A stretch of 64,000 bases of DNA, from contig NZ_SLXI01000004.1 of assembly GCF_004345785.1 (NCBI RefSeq), forward strand, positions 144,514 to 208,513. Direction: 5' to 3'. This document shows, piece after piece, positions 31,840 through 43,708 of the stretch; the first letter of the stretch is position 1, and every line of letters begins with the position of its first letter. The stretch comes from Bisgaardia hudsonensis. GTDB taxonomy: Bacteria > Pseudomonadota > Gammaproteobacteria > Enterobacterales > Pasteurellaceae. A model generated the notes under the pieces. The model ran no database searches. It was given only the letters and a program-made list of their open reading frames with translations, and was not told the DNA's origin. A program made the position numbers and the translations under genes.

Positions 31840-32529
31840 ATGGCTAAATTGACTAAGAAAATGAAAGCAATCAAAGCTGGCGTAGATTCTACTAAAGCTT
31901 ATGAAATCAATGAAGCAATTGCATTATTGAAACAGTTTACTACTGATAAATTTGTTGAAAGTGTTGATGTTGCTGTAAATTTAGGTATCGATCCACGTAA
32001 GTCAGACCAAAATGTTCGTGGTGCAACTGTTTTACCACATGGCACAGGTAGAGAAGTACGTGTTGCTGTATTTACTCAAGGTGCAAATGCTGATGCCGCT
32101 AAAGAAGCTGGTGCTGATTTAGTAGGTATGGAAGACTTAGCTGAACAAGTTAAGAAAGGTGAAATGAATTTTGATGTAGTTATCGCTTCTCCTGATGCAA
32201 TGCGTGTGGTTGGTCAATTAGGTCAAATTTTAGGGCCTCGTGGTTTAATGCCAAATCCTAAAGTTGGAACGGTTACCCCTAATGTTGCAGAAGCAGTTAA
32301 AAATGCAAAATCAGGTCAGGTTCGCTACCGTAATGATAAAAATGGTATAATCCATTCAACTATTGGTAAAGCAACTTTCTCAGAAGAGCAATTAAGAGAA
32401 AATTTACAAGCACTTTTAGCTGCTTTAAATAAAGCTAAACCTACTACGGCTAAGGGTATTTTTGTTAAGAAAGTTAGTCTTTCTACAACTCAAGGCGCTG
32501 GTGTAGCAATAGATCAAAATAGCTTATAA
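31840..32529 (+). CDS. rplA: 50S ribosomal protein L1
   Basis: A 229-residue protein of the L1 stalk that helps release deacylated tRNA. In E. coli it also represses translation of rplK-rplA. The signature [16 protein letters not shown] and the C-terminal [15 protein letters not shown] stretch are present. A hairpin follows the stop, then the rplJ leader. Confidence 0.98.
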   Translation: MAKLTKKMKAIKAGVDSTKAYEINEAIALLKQFTTDKFVESVDVAVNLGIDPRKSDQNVRGATVLPHGTGREVRVAVFTQGANADAAKEAGADLVGMEDLAEQVKKGEMNFDVVIASPDAMRVVGQLGQILGPRGLMPNPKVGTVTPNVAEAVKNAKSGQVRYRNDKNGIIHSTIGKATFSEEQLRENLQALLAALNKAKPTTAKGIFVKKVSLSTTQGAGVAIDQNSL

Positions 32530-32548
32530 GTTATACTCTGTTCTTTAC

Positions 32549-32581
32549 AGGGGATGAGTTTATTGATATAATCCATCCCCT
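32549..32581 (+). terminator. Hairpin after rplKA
   Basis: AGGGGATG and CATCCCCT pair around a 17-base AT loop. There is no long T run, so it is more likely a partial terminator or processing site between rplKA and the rplJL-rpoBC unit than a full stop. Confidence 0.55.
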
Positions 32582-32611
32582 TAAATTATGTTTAACATAG
32601 TTTTTTCTGGT

Positions 32612-32770
32612 TGGTGCTTGACCTTAAATTCAAGCCCCGTCCAAGACCGTAGGGAAAATAATAATATTATTTTTTAATAATCCTACGTAGATGGTGATAC
32701 AGAATAAGAATTTTTCTTGCTTCTGTGCACCTAGTAGTCCCAATAATTTGATTATTGGGTATTTTAATTC
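32612..32770 (+). promoter_or_regulatory. L10(L12) leader autoregulatory RNA
   Basis: The segment contains the conserved elements of the gamma-proteobacterial rplJ leader: CAAGACCGTAG, then CCTACGTAGATGGTGATACAG, a stem with CTTGCTTCTGTGCACC, and TAGTAG. In E. coli the L10-L12 complex binds this region and shuts off translation of rplJL. The position, 36 to 194 bases before the rplJ start, fits. The boundaries are approximate. Confidence 0.8.
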
Positions 32771-32805
32771 CGAGAAATCGGAGTGTATTCAGGAGCTAAA
32801 AGCCA

Positions 32806-33297
32806 ATGGCATTAAATCTTCAAAATAAACAAGCGATTGTTGCTGAAGTAAATGAAGCAGCCAAAGGTGCCCTATCAGCTGTTATCGCGGATTCTCGTGG
32901 CGTTACAGTTGATAAAATGACTGAATTACGTAAAACAGCTCGTGAGGCAGGTGTATCTATTCGTGTCGTTCGTAATACTTTATTACGTCGTGCAGTTGAA
33001 GGTACAGATTACGAATGTTTAAAAGATGCGTTTGTAGGTCCTACACTTATCGCTTTTTCTAACGAACATCCTGGTGCGGCTGCTCGTTTATTTAAAGATT
33101 TTGCAAAAGCAAATGGTAAGTTTGAAATTAAAGGTGCTGCCTTTGAAGGTAAGGTTCAAGATGTTGATTTCTTAGCAACATTGCCAACTTACGAAGAAGC
33201 AATTGCACGTTTAATGGGTACAATGAAAGAAGCTGCGGCAGGAAAACTCGTTCGCACTCTTGCGGCATTACGCGACAAATTAGAAGAAGCCGCTTAA
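32806..33297 (+). CDS. rplJ: 50S ribosomal protein L10
   Basis: A 163-residue base of the L7/L12 stalk, binding 23S rRNA next to L11. It opens [20 protein letters not shown], with the conserved [19 protein letters not shown] segment (about 23-41). The C-terminal helix (about 140-163) is the docking site for L7/L12 dimers. ATG 32806 follows AGGAGC. Control by the upstream leader is expected. Confidence 0.98.
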   Translation: MALNLQNKQAIVAEVNEAAKGALSAVIADSRGVTVDKMTELRKTAREAGVSIRVVRNTLLRRAVEGTDYECLKDAFVGPTLIAFSNEHPGAAARLFKDFAKANGKFEIKGAAFEGKVQDVDFLATLPTYEEAIARLMGTMKEAAAGKLVRTLAALRDKLEEAA

Positions 33298-33360
33298 TTT
33301 TATTTAGGATTAAGTCGCTTTTTAACTTATTAAATTTATTTACTTTAGGAATTGATTGCT

Positions 33361-33729
33361 ATGTCATTAACTAACGAACAAATTATTGAAGCTATTGCTT
33401 CTAAATCTGTAACTGAAATTGTAGAATTGATTTCTGCAATGGAAGAAAAATTTGGTGTTTCTGCAGCAGCGGCAGCTGTGGCGGTAGCAGCAGGTCCAGC
33501 TGAAGCAGCTGAAGAAAAAACTGAGTTTGATGTTGTTCTTACAGCAGCTGGTGCTAATAAAGTAGCAGTAATCAAAGCAGTACGTACTGCAACTGGTCTA
33601 GGCTTAAAAGAAGCTAAAGATTTAGTTGAGTCTGCTCCAGCTAACTTAAAAGAAGGCATTTCTAAAGCTGAAGCTGAAGAGCTTAAGAAAGCATTAGAAG
33701 AAGCTGGTGCACAAGTAGAAGTTAAGTAA
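33361..33729 (+). CDS. rplL: 50S ribosomal protein L7/L12
   Basis: A 122-residue stalk protein that recruits translation GTPases. The N-terminal dimer domain (about 1-32) is followed by an alanine-rich hinge ([18 protein letters not shown]). The globular C-domain (about 53-122) contains [23 protein letters not shown] 33361 is chosen over an in-frame TTG nine bases earlier because the family starts MSLTNEQ. Confidence 0.98.
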   Translation: MSLTNEQIIEAIASKSVTEIVELISAMEEKFGVSAAAAAVAVAAGPAEAAEEKTEFDVVLTAAGANKVAVIKAVRTATGLGLKEAKDLVESAPANLKEGISKAEAEELKKALEEAGAQVEVK

Positions 33730-33758
33730 TTTAGCTCTACTGTACCTGTTTTCAGGTT

Positions 33759-33788
33759 AAATGGCTGTTGGTTTTCCATCAGCCATTT
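33759..33788 (+). terminator. Attenuator/processing hairpin between rplL and rpoB
   Basis: AATGGCTGTTGG, loop TTTT, CCATCAGCCATT (11 of 12 pairs), then TTGTG. The T run is weak, so termination would be partial. In E. coli a similar rplL-rpoB hairpin lets about a fifth of polymerases continue and is cut by RNase III; the same role is inferred here. Confidence 0.75.
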
Positions 33789-33976
33789 TGTGCTATTCTA
33801 CTAACAAGAATAAATTTACCGTTATTTATTTTTGTTCGCTCAATTTAATATTTATTATTTTGAGTTCTTACCCACTACAGAAGTAAGGTTCAGAGTGCGG
33901 TCATTTTTAACGGTCAATTATTGCCGTAATGTTATATGTTACGGTTGGGTCACTGAACAACAAGCAGAGGAACCCT

Positions 33977-36900
33977 ATGGTTTACTCATATACCGAGAAA
34001 AAACGAATTCGTAAAAGCTTCGGCAAACGTCCGCAAGTTTTAAATGTACCTTATTTATTAACTATTCAACTTGACTCTTTTGATAAATTTATTCAAAGAG
34101 ATCCCGATGGTGAGCAAGGTTTAGAAGCCGCTTTCCGTTCTGTATTTCCTATTGTAAGTAATAATGGAAGTACAGAGTTACAATATGTAAGTTATCAATT
34201 AGGTGAACCTGTATTTGATGTTAGAGAATGTCAAATCCGAGGTATTACTTATGCTGCACCATTACGTGTAAAACTAAGATTAATTAGTTACGATAGAGAT
34301 GCAGCACCTGGCACAATTAAAGATATAAAAGAACAAGAAGTATATATGGGAGAAATCCCATTAATGACAAATAATGGAACCTTTGTTATTAATGGAACAG
34401 AACGTGTTATTGTTTCTCAACTACATCGTAGTCCAGGCGTATTCTTTGATAGCGACAAAGGAAAAACTCATTCATCTGGAAAGGTTTTATATAATGCGCG
34501 TATTATTCCTTATCGTGGATCGTGGTTAGATTTTGAATTTGATCCGAAAGATAATTTATTTGCTCGTATTGACCGTCGTCGTAAATTACCCGCAACAATT
34601 ATTCTTAGAGCATTAAATTATACTACTGAAGAAATTTTAAATATTTTCTTTGAAAAAGTGGAATTTAATATTCAAGACAATAAATTATTAATGACTTTAG
34701 TACCTGAACGCTTGAGAGGTGAAACCGCATCTTTTGATATTGAAGCGAATGGGACAGTCTATGTTGAACGTGGTCGCCGAATAACAGCTAGACATGTAAA
34801 AGCATTAGCAAAAGATAAAATATCTCAAGTAGAAGTGCCTACTGAATATATCGTTGGAAAAGTTTCTGCGAAAGATTATGTTGATCTTGATACCGGCGAA
34901 ATTATTTGCCCTGCGAATATGGAAATTTCTTTAGAATTACTCGCAAAATTATCCAGTGCAGGCTATAAAAAAATAGAAACTTTATTTACTAATGATTTGG
35001 ATTCAGGCCCTTATATTTCAGAAACATTAAGAGTTGATCCATCTACCGATCGTTTGAGTGCCTTGGTTGAAATTTATCGAATGATGCGTCCAGGTGAACC
35101 ACCAACAAAAGAGGCAGCAGAAAATTTATTTGATAATCTGTTTTTCTCTTCTGATCGTTATGATTTATCTGCAGTAGGTCGAATGAAGTTTAATCGTTCT
35201 TTAGGTATTGAAGAAACGACAGGTAGCGGTATTTTAAGTAATGATGATATCGTCAATGTAATGAAAAAATTGATTGATATTCGTAATGGTCACGGGGAAG
35301 TTGATGATATTGACCATTTAGGAAATCGTCGTATTCGTTCTGTTGGTGAAATGGCTGAAAACCAATTCCGCATTGGATTAGTACGAGTTGAACGTGCAGT
35401 AAAAGAACGTTTATCCTTGGGCGATCTTGATGCAGTAACACCGCAAGATTTAATTAACGCTAAGCCGATTTCAGCCGCAGTTAAAGAATTTTTTGGTTCA
35501 TCACAACTTTCTCAGTTTATGGATCAAAATAACCCTTTATCAGAAGTAACACATAAACGTCGTATTTCAGCATTAGGTCCAGGTGGTTTAACTCGAGAAA
35601 GAGCTGGTTTTGAAGTTCGAGATGTTCATGCAACTCATTATGGACGTGTTTGTCCAATCGAAACGCCTGAAGGTCCAAATATCGGTTTGATTAACTCATT
35701 ATCTGTGTACGCACGCACTAATGATTACGGTTTCTTAGAAACTCCATATCGAAAAGTAGTTAATGGACAAGTGACAGAAGAAATTGAATATTTATCTGCT
35801 ATTGAAGAAGGTAAATATGTTATTGCTCAGGCTAACTCAAACCTTGATGAGAATTTCCGTTTTACTGATGCATTTGTTACTGCTCGTGGGGAACACGGCG
35901 AATCAGGTTTATATCGTCCTGATGAAATTCATTATATGGATGTATCAACTCAACAAATAGTTTCTGTCGCAGCAGCGTTAATTCCATTCTTAGAACATGA
36001 TGATGCAAACCGTGCCTTGATGGGTGCAAACATGCAACGTCAAGCGGTTCCTACATTACGAGCTGATAAGCCACTTGTTGGTACTGGAATGGAAAAACCT
36101 GTTGCATTGGATTCTGGTGTTGCCGTTGTAGCAAAACGTGGTGGTACAATCCAATATGTAGATGCTTCTCGTATCGTTGTTAAAGTGAACGAAGATGAAA
36201 CTATTGCTGGTGAAGCGGGTATTGATATTTATAATTTAATAAAATACACTCGATCTAACCAAAATACTTGTATTAATCAAATTCCTTGTGTTGAACTCGG
36301 CGAACCAATTGAGCGAGGTGAAATTCTTGCTGATGGTCCATCAACAGATCTGGGCGAGCTAGCTCTTGGTCAGAATATGCGTGTTGCATTTATGCCTTGG
36401 AATGGTTATAACTTTGAAGATTCTATGTTAGTGTCTGAAAGAGTAGTTCAAGAAGATCGTTTCACTACTATTCATATTCAAGAACTTTCTTGCGTTGCTC
36501 GTGATACTAAATTAGGTTCAGAAGAAATTACAGCAGATATTCCAAATGTTGGTGAATCTGCATTAAGTAAACTTGATGAATCGGGGATTGTTTATATCGG
36601 TGCTGAAGTTAAAGGTGGCGATATTCTTGTTGGTAAAGTTACGCCAAAAGGTGAAACACAATTAACGCCAGAAGAGAAGTTGTTACGTGCCATTTTTGGT
36701 GAAAAAGCCTCTGATGTTAAAGATTCTTCATTGCGAGTTCCTAATAGTGTTTCTGGTACCGTTATCGATGTTCAAGTATTTACTCGTGATGGAGTAGAAA
36801 AAGATAAACGAGCATTAGAAATTGAAGAAATGCAACTTAAGCAAGCCAAGAAAGATTTAGTTGAAGAACTAGAAATTTTAGAAGCTGGTCTATTTGCTCG

Positions 36901-38005
36901 TGTTCGTAATTTATTGGTTGCAGGTGGTTTATCTGAGTCACATTTAGACAGTTTAAATCGTAAGCAATGGTTAGAGTTAACTTTAGTTGATGAAGCTCAA
37001 CAAACGCAGTTAGAGCAACTTGCAGAGCAATATGAAGAACTACGTAAGGACTTTGAACATAAATTAGAAGTGCAACGTGGTAAGATTATCCAAGGTGATG
37101 ATTTAGCACCAGGTGTCTTAAAAATCGTTAAAGTTTATCTTGCGGTTAAACGTCGTATTCAACCAGGTGATAAAATGGCTGGTCGTCATGGTAACAAAGG
37201 GGTTATTTCAAAAATAAATCCAGTTGAAGATATGCCATACGATGAAAATGGTCAACCTGTTGATATTGTATTGAATCCATTGGGGGTTCCTTCTCGAATG
37301 AATATTGGTCAGATTCTAGAAACTCACTTAGGTTTGGCTGCTAAAGGGATTGGTGATCAAATCAATGCGATGATCAAACAAAAACAAGATGTTGAAAAAT
37401 TGCGAGGCTATATTCAGAAAGCTTATGATTTAGGTCAAGGAGAACAAGTTGTTGATTTAAATACCTTTACTGATGAAGAAGTAATGCGTTTAGCAGAGAA
37501 TTTACGTAAAGGTATGCCTTTAGCAACACCTGTATTTGATGGTGCAGATGAAAGTGAGATTAAAGGATTATTAGAACTTGGTGGCTTACCGACCTCTGGA
37601 CAAATTACATTATATGATGGACGAACAGGGGAACAATTTGAGCGTCCTGTTACTGTTGGTTATATGTATATGCTTAAGTTAAATCACTTAGTTGATGATA
37701 AAATGCATGCACGTTCAACGGGGTCTTATAGTCTTGTTACTCAACAGCCTTTGGGTGGTAAAGCTCAATTTGGTGGTCAACGTTTCGGTGAGATGGAGGT
37801 ATGGGCATTAGAAGCCTATGGTGCAGCTTATACTTTACAAGAAATGTTAACTGTGAAATCAGATGATGTGAATGGTCGTACTAAAATGTATAAAAATATT
37901 GTAGGCGGCACGCATCAAATGGATCCTGGTACACCAGAATCTTTCAATGTAATTATGAAAGAAATTCGTTCATTAGGTCTTAATATTGATCTAGACGAAG
38001 AGTAA
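33977..38005 (+). CDS. rpoB: RNA polymerase beta subunit
   Basis: A 1342-residue subunit, equal to E. coli RpoB. The start at ATG 33977 ([18 protein letters not shown]) is chosen from family homology and the GAGGAA ribosome site; the frame stays open 16 codons upstream. The rifampicin pocket reads [20 protein letters not shown] and is wild type at the usual resistance positions. [16 protein letters not shown] near the C terminus and [20 protein letters not shown] are the conserved active-centre parts. Confidence 0.99.
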   Translation: MVYSYTEKKRIRKSFGKRPQVLNVPYLLTIQLDSFDKFIQRDPDGEQGLEAAFRSVFPIVSNNGSTELQYVSYQLGEPVFDVRECQIRGITYAAPLRVKLRLISYDRDAAPGTIKDIKEQEVYMGEIPLMTNNGTFVINGTERVIVSQLHRSPGVFFDSDKGKTHSSGKVLYNARIIPYRGSWLDFEFDPKDNLFARIDRRRKLPATIILRALNYTTEEILNIFFEKVEFNIQDNKLLMTLVPERLRGETASFDIEANGTVYVERGRRITARHVKALAKDKISQVEVPTEYIVGKVSAKDYVDLDTGEIICPANMEISLELLAKLSSAGYKKIETLFTNDLDSGPYISETLRVDPSTDRLSALVEIYRMMRPGEPPTKEAAENLFDNLFFSSDRYDLSAVGRMKFNRSLGIEETTGSGILSNDDIVNVMKKLIDIRNGHGEVDDIDHLGNRRIRSVGEMAENQFRIGLVRVERAVKERLSLGDLDAVTPQDLINAKPISAAVKEFFGSSQLSQFMDQNNPLSEVTHKRRISALGPGGLTRERAGFEVRDVHATHYGRVCPIETPEGPNIGLINSLSVYARTNDYGFLETPYRKVVNGQVTEEIEYLSAIEEGKYVIAQANSNLDENFRFTDAFVTARGEHGESGLYRPDEIHYMDVSTQQIVSVAAALIPFLEHDDANRALMGANMQRQAVPTLRADKPLVGTGMEKPVALDSGVAVVAKRGGTIQYVDASRIVVKVNEDETIAGEAGIDIYNLIKYTRSNQNTCINQIPCVELGEPIERGEILADGPSTDLGELALGQNMRVAFMPWNGYNFEDSMLVSERVVQEDRFTTIHIQELSCVARDTKLGSEEITADIPNVGESALSKLDESGIVYIGAEVKGGDILVGKVTPKGETQLTPEEKLLRAIFGEKASDVKDSSLRVPNSVSGTVIDVQVFTRDGVEKDKRALEIEEMQLKQAKKDLVEELEILEAGLFARVRNLLVAGGLSESHLDSLNRKQWLELTLVDEAQQTQLEQLAEQYEELRKDFEHKLEVQRGKIIQGDDLAPGVLKIVKVYLAVKRRIQPGDKMAGRHGNKGVISKINPVEDMPYDENGQPVDIVLNPLGVPSRMNIGQILETHLGLAAKGIGDQINAMIKQKQDVEKLRGYIQKAYDLGQGEQVVDLNTFTDEEVMRLAENLRKGMPLATPVFDGADESEIKGLLELGGLPTSGQITLYDGRTGEQFERPVTVGYMYMLKLNHLVDDKMHARSTGSYSLVTQQPLGGKAQFGGQRFGEMEVWALEAYGAAYTLQEMLTVKSDDVNGRTKMYKNIVGGTHQMDPGTPESFNVIMKEIRSLGLNIDLDEE

Positions 38006-38028
38006 TTGGTAAAACTCTAAATTACGCC

Positions 38029-38066
38029 CAAGTGCGGTAGAAATAATAAAAATTTTACCGCACTTG
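38029..38066. repeat. Inverted uptake-sequence pair between rpoB and rpoC
   Basis: CAAGTGCGGTA (38029-38039) and TACCGCACTTG (38056-38066) are perfect inverted arms 16 bases apart. They occupy most of the 91-base rpoB-rpoC gap. Unlike other such dyads in this window, the right arm ends TTGAATAAG with no T tract, so it should not stop transcription efficiently. Confidence 0.9.
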
Positions 38067-38096
38067 AATAAGTTTAACTCCGACGGGAGCAAATCT

Positions 38097-41000
38097 GTGA
38101 AAGACTTAGTTAAGTTTTTAAAAGCACAATCAAAAACGAGTGAAGATTTTGATGTGATTAAAATTGGTTTAGCTGCACCAGACGTGATTCGTTCATGGTC
38201 ATTTGGTGAAGTAAAAAAACCAGAAACAATCAATTACCGTACATTCAAGCCAGAACGTGATGGGCTTTTCTGTGCTCGTATTTTTGGACCAGTAAAAGAT
38301 TATGAATGTTTATGTGGCAAATATAAGCGTTTAAAACATCGTGGTGTTATCTGTGAGAAATGTGGTGTAGAGGTAACTCAATCTAAAGTACGTCGTGAAC
38401 GTATGGGACATATTGAGTTAGCATCGCCTGTTGCTCACATTTGGTTTTTAAAATCGTTACCATCTCGTATTGGTTTATTATTAGATATGCCATTACGCGA
38501 TATTGAACGAGTATTATATTTTGAATCATTTATTGTTACAGAACCAGGTATGACTGATCTTGAGAAAGGTCAATTATTAACTGAAGAACAATATATGGAA
38601 GCGGAAGATCGTTGGGCTGATGAATTCGAAGCTAAAATGGGTGCTGAGGCAATTCAAATCTTATTAAGAGATATGGATTTAGCACATCAATGTGAAGTTT
38701 TACGTGAAGAATTACAAGAAACTAACTCAGAAACAAAACGTAAAAAAATAACTAAGCGTTTAAAATTAATTGAATCATTTGTTCAATCAGGTAATAAGCC
38801 TGAATGGATGGTAATGACAGTGTTACCTGTTTTACCACCTGATTTACGTCCATTAGTTCCGCTTGATGGTGGTCGTTTTGCTACATCGGATTTAAATGAT
38901 TTGTATCGCCGTGTTATTAATCGTAATAACCGTTTAAAACGTTTATTAGATCTCATTGCACCCGATATTATTGTACGTAATGAAAAACGTATGTTACAAG
39001 AATCAGTGGATGCCTTACTGGATAATGGTCGTCGTGGACGTGCTATTACAGGTTCTAATCGTCGTCCATTAAAATCATTAGCAGATATGATTAAAGGGAA
39101 ACAGGGTCGTTTCCGTCAAAACTTATTAGGTAAACGTGTTGATTATTCTGGTCGTTCAGTAATTACTGTAGGTCCATATTTACGTTTACACCAATGTGGT
39201 TTACCTAAAAAGATGGCATTGGAATTATTCCGTCCATTTATTTATGCAAAATTAGAAAGTCGTGGCTTTGCTACAACAATTAAAGCTGCGAAAAAAATGG
39301 TTGAGCGTGAAGATTCAATTGTTTGGGATATTCTTGCCGATGTTATTCGTGAACATCCTATTTTATTAAACCGTGCACCAACATTACACCGTTTAGGTAT
39401 TCAAGCATTTGAACCTATTTTAATTGAAGGTAAAGCGATTCAGTTACATCCACTCGTATGTGCGGCATTTAATGCGGACTTCGATGGAGACCAAATGGCG
39501 GTTCACGTACCATTAACATTAGAGGCTCAATTAGAAGCTCGAGCGTTAATGATGTCAACGAATAACATTTTATCTCCTGCAAATGGTGATCCTATTATTG
39601 TTCCATCACAAGACGTGGTACTTGGTCTTTACTATATGACTCGTGAGAAAGTGAATGGTAAAGGTGAGGGAATGTTACTACAAGATCCACGTGAGGCAGA
39701 AAAAGCTTATCGTACAGGGCAAGTGGAGTTACATTCTCGAGTAAAAGTACGTATTACGGAATATGTTAAATCTGTAACAGGTGAGTTGGAGCCACAAACA
39801 ACGTTGGTTGATACAACTGTTGGTCGTGCAATTTTATGGATGATCGCGCCGAAAGGTATGCCATTTAGTTTATTTAACCAAACACTAGGTAAGAAAGCGA
39901 TTTCTAAGTTGATTAATGAAAGTTATCGCCGTTTAGGTTTAAAAGACAGTGTTATGTTTGCTGACCATATTATGTACACTGGTTTCGCTTATGCTGCTCG
40001 TTCTGGTGCATCGGTTGGTATTGATGATATGGTTATTCCAGAGAAGAAATACGAGATTATTTCTGCTGCGGAAACCGAAGTAGCTGAAATTCAAGAACAA
40101 TTCCAATCAGGATTGGTAACTGCTGGTGAGCGTTATAATAAAGTTATTGATATTTGGGCTGCGGCAAATGAACGTGTAGCAAAAGCGATGATGGAGAACC
40201 TTTCCACAGAAGAAGTGGTTAATCGTGAAGGTAATGTAGAGAAACAAGCATCATTTAATAGTATCTTTATGATGGCTGATTCTGGTGCTCGTGGTTCAGC
40301 TGCTCAGATTCGTCAGCTCGCTGGTATGCGTGGTTTGATGGCTCGTCCAGATGGTTCAATCATTGAAACACCAATTACAGCGAACTTCCGTGAAGGTTTA
40401 AACGTTCTTCAGTACTTTATTTCTACCCATGGTGCACGTAAAGGTTTGGCTGATACAGCATTAAAAACAGCAAACTCGGGTTACTTAACTCGTCGTTTAG
40501 TTGACGTTGCACAAGATCTAGTTATTGTTGAAGATGATTGCGGTACTCACGAAGGGGTTACAATGACACCTCTCATTGAGGGAGGCGACGTAAAAGAAGC
40601 TTTACGCGATAGAGTATTAGGTCGTGTTGTTGCAGAAGATGTATTAATTCCTGGTACTGATGAAGTACTTATTCCACGAAATACATTACTTGATGAAAAA
40701 CTTTGTGATGTATTAGATGAAAATTCAGTGGATGTTGTGAAAGTACGCTCAGTAGTAACTTGTAATACTGATTTTGGTGTATGTGCAAAATGTTATGGAC
40801 GTGATCTTGCTCGTGGTCATCAAATTAACCAAGGTGAAGCGGTTGGGGTTATTGCGGCTCAATCAATTGGTGAACCAGGTACTCAGTTAACCATGCGTAC
40901 GTTCCATATCGGTGGTGCGGCATCTGCGGCAGCAAAAGAGTCTAGCATTCAAATTAAGAATAATGGTACGTTACATCTTGCCAATGTTAAGTTTGTTACA

Positions 41001-42356
41001 AACAAAGAAGGTAAATTAGTATTAACTTCTCGTAATACTGAATTAACTATTGTTGATGCTTTTGGTCGTACTAAAGAAAATTATAAAGTACCTTATGGTG
41101 CAGTACTTAATAAAGCTGATGGTCAAGAAGTTAGTGCAGGTGAAATTGTTGCAAATTGGGATCCACATACAATGCCTGTTATATCAGAAGTAAGTGGATT
41201 TATTAAATTTGTTGATATTCTTGATGGATTAACCGTTACTCGTCAAACTGATGATTTAACAGGTTTATCATCTATAGTTGTTCAAGATGTCGGAGAAAGA
41301 GCTACTGCTGGTAAAGATTTACGTCCAGCTATTAAACTTGTAGATAAGAAAGGTAATGATATTATCATACCAGGTACAGATGTTGTAGCTCAGTATTTCT
41401 TACCAGGTAAGGCGATCGTTACGTTAGATGATGGTGCTGAAATTTCAGTAGGTGAGGCGTTAGCTCGTATTCCACAAGAATCTGTTGGTACTAAAGATAT
41501 TACGGGTGGTCTTCCACGTGTTGCTGATTTATTTGAAGCGCGTAAGCCTAAAGAACCTGCTATTTTGGCAGAGATTTCTGGGGTTGTTTCTTTCGGTAAG
41601 GAAACAAAAGGTAAACGTCGTTTATTAATTACGCCTACTGAGGGTGAAGTTTACGAAGAAATGATACCAAAATGGCGTCAACTAAATGTGTTTGAAGGTG
41701 AACAGGTTGAGCGTGGTGATCTAATTTCTGATGGGGCCGAGACACCGCATGATATTTTACGTTTACGTGGTGTTCATGCAGTAACGGAATATATTGTTAA
41801 TGAAGTACAGGAAGTTTACCGCTTACAAGGGGTAAAAATTAATGATAAGCATATTGAAGTTATTGTTCGTCAGATGTTGCGTAAATGTACGATTACTAAG
41901 GCTTATGATTCTGAATTCTTAGATGGTGAACAAGTGGAAGTTGCACGCGTTAAGATTATTAACCGTCAACGTGAAGCGGAAGGGAAACCATTAGTTGAAT
42001 TTGAACGTGAATTACTTGGTATCACCAAAGCATCATTAGCGACAGAGTCATTTATTTCTGCAGCATCATTCCAAGAAACGACTCGTGTGTTAACTGAAGC
42101 AGCGGTAGCAGGTAAACGTGACGAATTACGTGGTCTTAAAGAAAACGTAATCGTTGGGCGTTTAATTCCAGCGGGTACAGGTTTTGCTTATCATCAAAAT
42201 CGTCAAAAAAATCGTGCAGCAGGTATTGTTGAACCTGAATCTCTAGTGAAGGATGTGAAAATATCTGATGAAGAAATTGCATCAGAATTTACATTTACTG
42301 CTGATGAGGCGACAGCAAACTTAGCTGAAATGTTAAATATGGCTGATGATGAATAA
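38097..42356 (+). CDS. rpoC: RNA polymerase beta' subunit
   Basis: A 1419-residue catalytic subunit. The start is GTG 38097, after GGGAG, because homologues begin M-KDLxKFLKAQ; an earlier in-frame ATG at 38064 would add 11 residues that overlap the uptake-sequence hairpin. The zinc finger near residue 70-88 has [20 protein letters not shown]. The Mg-binding active site is [13 protein letters not shown] second zinc site lies around [17 protein letters not shown], and the trigger loop is near [11 protein letters not shown]. It is the last gene of the operon and is followed by a strong terminator. Confidence 0.99.
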   Translation: MKDLVKFLKAQSKTSEDFDVIKIGLAAPDVIRSWSFGEVKKPETINYRTFKPERDGLFCARIFGPVKDYECLCGKYKRLKHRGVICEKCGVEVTQSKVRRERMGHIELASPVAHIWFLKSLPSRIGLLLDMPLRDIERVLYFESFIVTEPGMTDLEKGQLLTEEQYMEAEDRWADEFEAKMGAEAIQILLRDMDLAHQCEVLREELQETNSETKRKKITKRLKLIESFVQSGNKPEWMVMTVLPVLPPDLRPLVPLDGGRFATSDLNDLYRRVINRNNRLKRLLDLIAPDIIVRNEKRMLQESVDALLDNGRRGRAITGSNRRPLKSLADMIKGKQGRFRQNLLGKRVDYSGRSVITVGPYLRLHQCGLPKKMALELFRPFIYAKLESRGFATTIKAAKKMVEREDSIVWDILADVIREHPILLNRAPTLHRLGIQAFEPILIEGKAIQLHPLVCAAFNADFDGDQMAVHVPLTLEAQLEARALMMSTNNILSPANGDPIIVPSQDVVLGLYYMTREKVNGKGEGMLLQDPREAEKAYRTGQVELHSRVKVRITEYVKSVTGELEPQTTLVDTTVGRAILWMIAPKGMPFSLFNQTLGKKAISKLINESYRRLGLKDSVMFADHIMYTGFAYAARSGASVGIDDMVIPEKKYEIISAAETEVAEIQEQFQSGLVTAGERYNKVIDIWAAANERVAKAMMENLSTEEVVNREGNVEKQASFNSIFMMADSGARGSAAQIRQLAGMRGLMARPDGSIIETPITANFREGLNVLQYFISTHGARKGLADTALKTANSGYLTRRLVDVAQDLVIVEDDCGTHEGVTMTPLIEGGDVKEALRDRVLGRVVAEDVLIPGTDEVLIPRNTLLDEKLCDVLDENSVDVVKVRSVVTCNTDFGVCAKCYGRDLARGHQINQGEAVGVIAAQSIGEPGTQLTMRTFHIGGAASAAAKESSIQIKNNGTLHLANVKFVTNKEGKLVLTSRNTELTIVDAFGRTKENYKVPYGAVLNKADGQEVSAGEIVANWDPHTMPVISEVSGFIKFVDILDGLTVTRQTDDLTGLSSIVVQDVGERATAGKDLRPAIKLVDKKGNDIIIPGTDVVAQYFLPGKAIVTLDDGAEISVGEALARIPQESVGTKDITGGLPRVADLFEARKPKEPAILAEISGVVSFGKETKGKRRLLITPTEGEVYEEMIPKWRQLNVFEGEQVERGDLISDGAETPHDILRLRGVHAVTEYIVNEVQEVYRLQGVKINDKHIEVIVRQMLRKCTITKAYDSEFLDGEQVEVARVKIINRQREAEGKPLVEFERELLGITKASLATESFISAASFQETTRVLTEAAVAGKRDELRGLKENVIVGRLIPAGTGFAYHQNRQKNRAAGIVEPESLVKDVKISDEEIASEFTFTADEATANLAEMLNMADDE

Positions 42357-42378
42357 TCATTAAATATCTTTTATAAAT

Positions 42379-42418
42379 TAACCCCTTTGCTTAGCAATAA
42401 ACAAAGGGGTTATTTTTT
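42379..42418 (+). terminator. Terminator of rpoBC
   Basis: TAACCCCTTTG, a 12-base loop, CAAAGGGGTTA and a run of six T. It begins 23 bases past the rpoC stop. Confidence 0.93.
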
Positions 42419-42443
42419 ATTTTTATTAAAAGTTTAGCTAATT

Positions 42444-42899
42444 TTATTTGAAAATAGATAATAATTCCAAAGGATAAAAATCACCCTTTAAATAGTCTTT
42501 TATTGCCTCAATAACAAGTGGATTTCTCGCACATTGTCCAGTTTGATTAATGTAATGTTCAAATTCATCAATGGTTAACCAAAGTCCGCCATTAATATCT
42601 GAATCTAATGGCTGAATCTCTTGCCATTCTTCTAGTTCAACGGAAAAGACAAATCTTAAATAATCCGTATTCGATCTTGGTGCATGCCATTGATAAATTT
42701 TAATCAGTTTATTCATTTCTGCATTGATGCCGGTTTCCTCGAATAATTCGCGTTTTGCACCTTCTATTATTGTTTCATTTTCTTCTAAATGCCCAGCAGG
42801 TTGGTTTAATGTCATTTTTCCATATTCAAATTCTTCAACAAATAAGAATTTATTTTTACAATGAACAACACAAGCCATTGTAATATTAGGTTTATGCAT
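42444..42899 (-). CDS. nudJ: Nudix phosphatase NudJ
   Basis: A 151-residue Nudix hydrolase. The Nudix box is GHLEENETIIEGAKRELFEETGI (read in two parts: GHLEENETIIEGAKRE and LFEETGI, about 37-59), with the metal-binding glutamates intact. E. coli NudJ hydrolyses nucleoside tri- and diphosphates, and the thiamine precursor HMP-PP. The gene is two bases downstream of rluE and divergent from icd across rluE, the E. coli order nudJ-rluE-icd. Confidence 0.92.
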   Translation of the reverse strand: MHKPNITMACVVHCKNKFLFVEEFEYGKMTLNQPAGHLEENETIIEGAKRELFEETGINAEMNKLIKIYQWHAPRSNTDYLRFVFSVELEEWQEIQPLDSDINGGLWLTIDEFEHYINQTGQCARNPLVIEAIKDYLKGDFYPLELLSIFK

Positions 42900-42901
42900 A
42901 G

Positions 42902-43636
42902 TTATTTCCTTAGATTGAGTAATTGATATAATTTTATTAATTCATCTTGTGTGGCTATTCTATATTCTCCAAGTGGCAGATTATTAATGCTAAAAAATGT
43001 AGTTTGGTAGCGAATAAGGCGTAGCGTAGGAAAGCCTATATGAGCTGTCATTCGTCTTACTTGGCGATTCCTTCCTTCAATAATTTTAATCTCTAACCAG
43101 CTTGTTGGAATATTTTTTCTTTCCCTAATAGGTGGATTACGTTCCCATAAAAAATTAGGTGTTGAAATTAAGCGAATATGGGCAGGTTTAGTTGGACCAT
43201 CTTTCAATTCTACTCCTTTTCGGAGTTTTTCAAGATCCATTTCAGAAGGAATACCTTCAACTTGTACCAAATAAGTTTTTTCCATTTTAAATAATGGATT
43301 GGCTAAATGATGTTGAATTTGTCCATTATTCGTTAGAATTAATAACCCCTCACTATCACGATCTAGACGACCGACAGGATATACATTTTTTATCGGAATA
43401 AAGTCTTTTAGTGTTTTTCTATTATTTTCATCTGTAAATTGCGATAGAACATCAAATGGCTTATTAAAAAGTAAGACGGTTGTTTTTTCAAAACTAAGGG
43501 CAGTTGCTTTTTTAATAGTTTTTTGTGAGATTATTTTATTATTATTTTTTTTAAATTGATGTCTTTTAATATTTGAACTAAATTCTGATTTCATATACTG
43601 TATTAACTTCAAGTGCATTAGTTTTATAAGAAACAC
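42902..43636 (-). CDS. rluE: 23S rRNA pseudouridine synthase RluE
   Basis: A RsuA-family pseudouridine synthase that modifies U2457 of 23S rRNA in E. coli. The catalytic aspartate is in [27 protein letters not shown] and [20 protein letters not shown] are the other family blocks. No S4 domain is present, as expected for RluE. The start is uncertain: the frame opens at GTG 43636, but ATGs at 43618 and 43594 are possible and none has a good ribosome site. The basic N-terminal tail is unlike the rest. Coupled to nudJ. Confidence 0.92.
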   Translation of the reverse strand: MFLIKLMHLKLIQYMKSEFSSNIKRHQFKKNNNKIISQKTIKKATALSFEKTTVLLFNKPFDVLSQFTDENNRKTLKDFIPIKNVYPVGRLDRDSEGLLILTNNGQIQHHLANPLFKMEKTYLVQVEGIPSEMDLEKLRKGVELKDGPTKPAHIRLISTPNFLWERNPPIRERKNIPTSWLEIKIIEGRNRQVRRMTAHIGFPTLRLIRYQTTFFSINNLPLGEYRIATQDELIKLYQLLNLRK

Positions 43637-43708
43637 AAATCATATTATATTATTTGTCGTAAGGTGTGAATACTACCATATATTCTAACAAAGTAAGGAG
43701 GAAATAGT

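Noticed and set aside
33345..33779. Long minus-strand frame across rplL
   Set aside because: It is a low-complexity Ala/Ser/Thr frame opposite the alanine-rich L7/L12 gene, a typical shadow.
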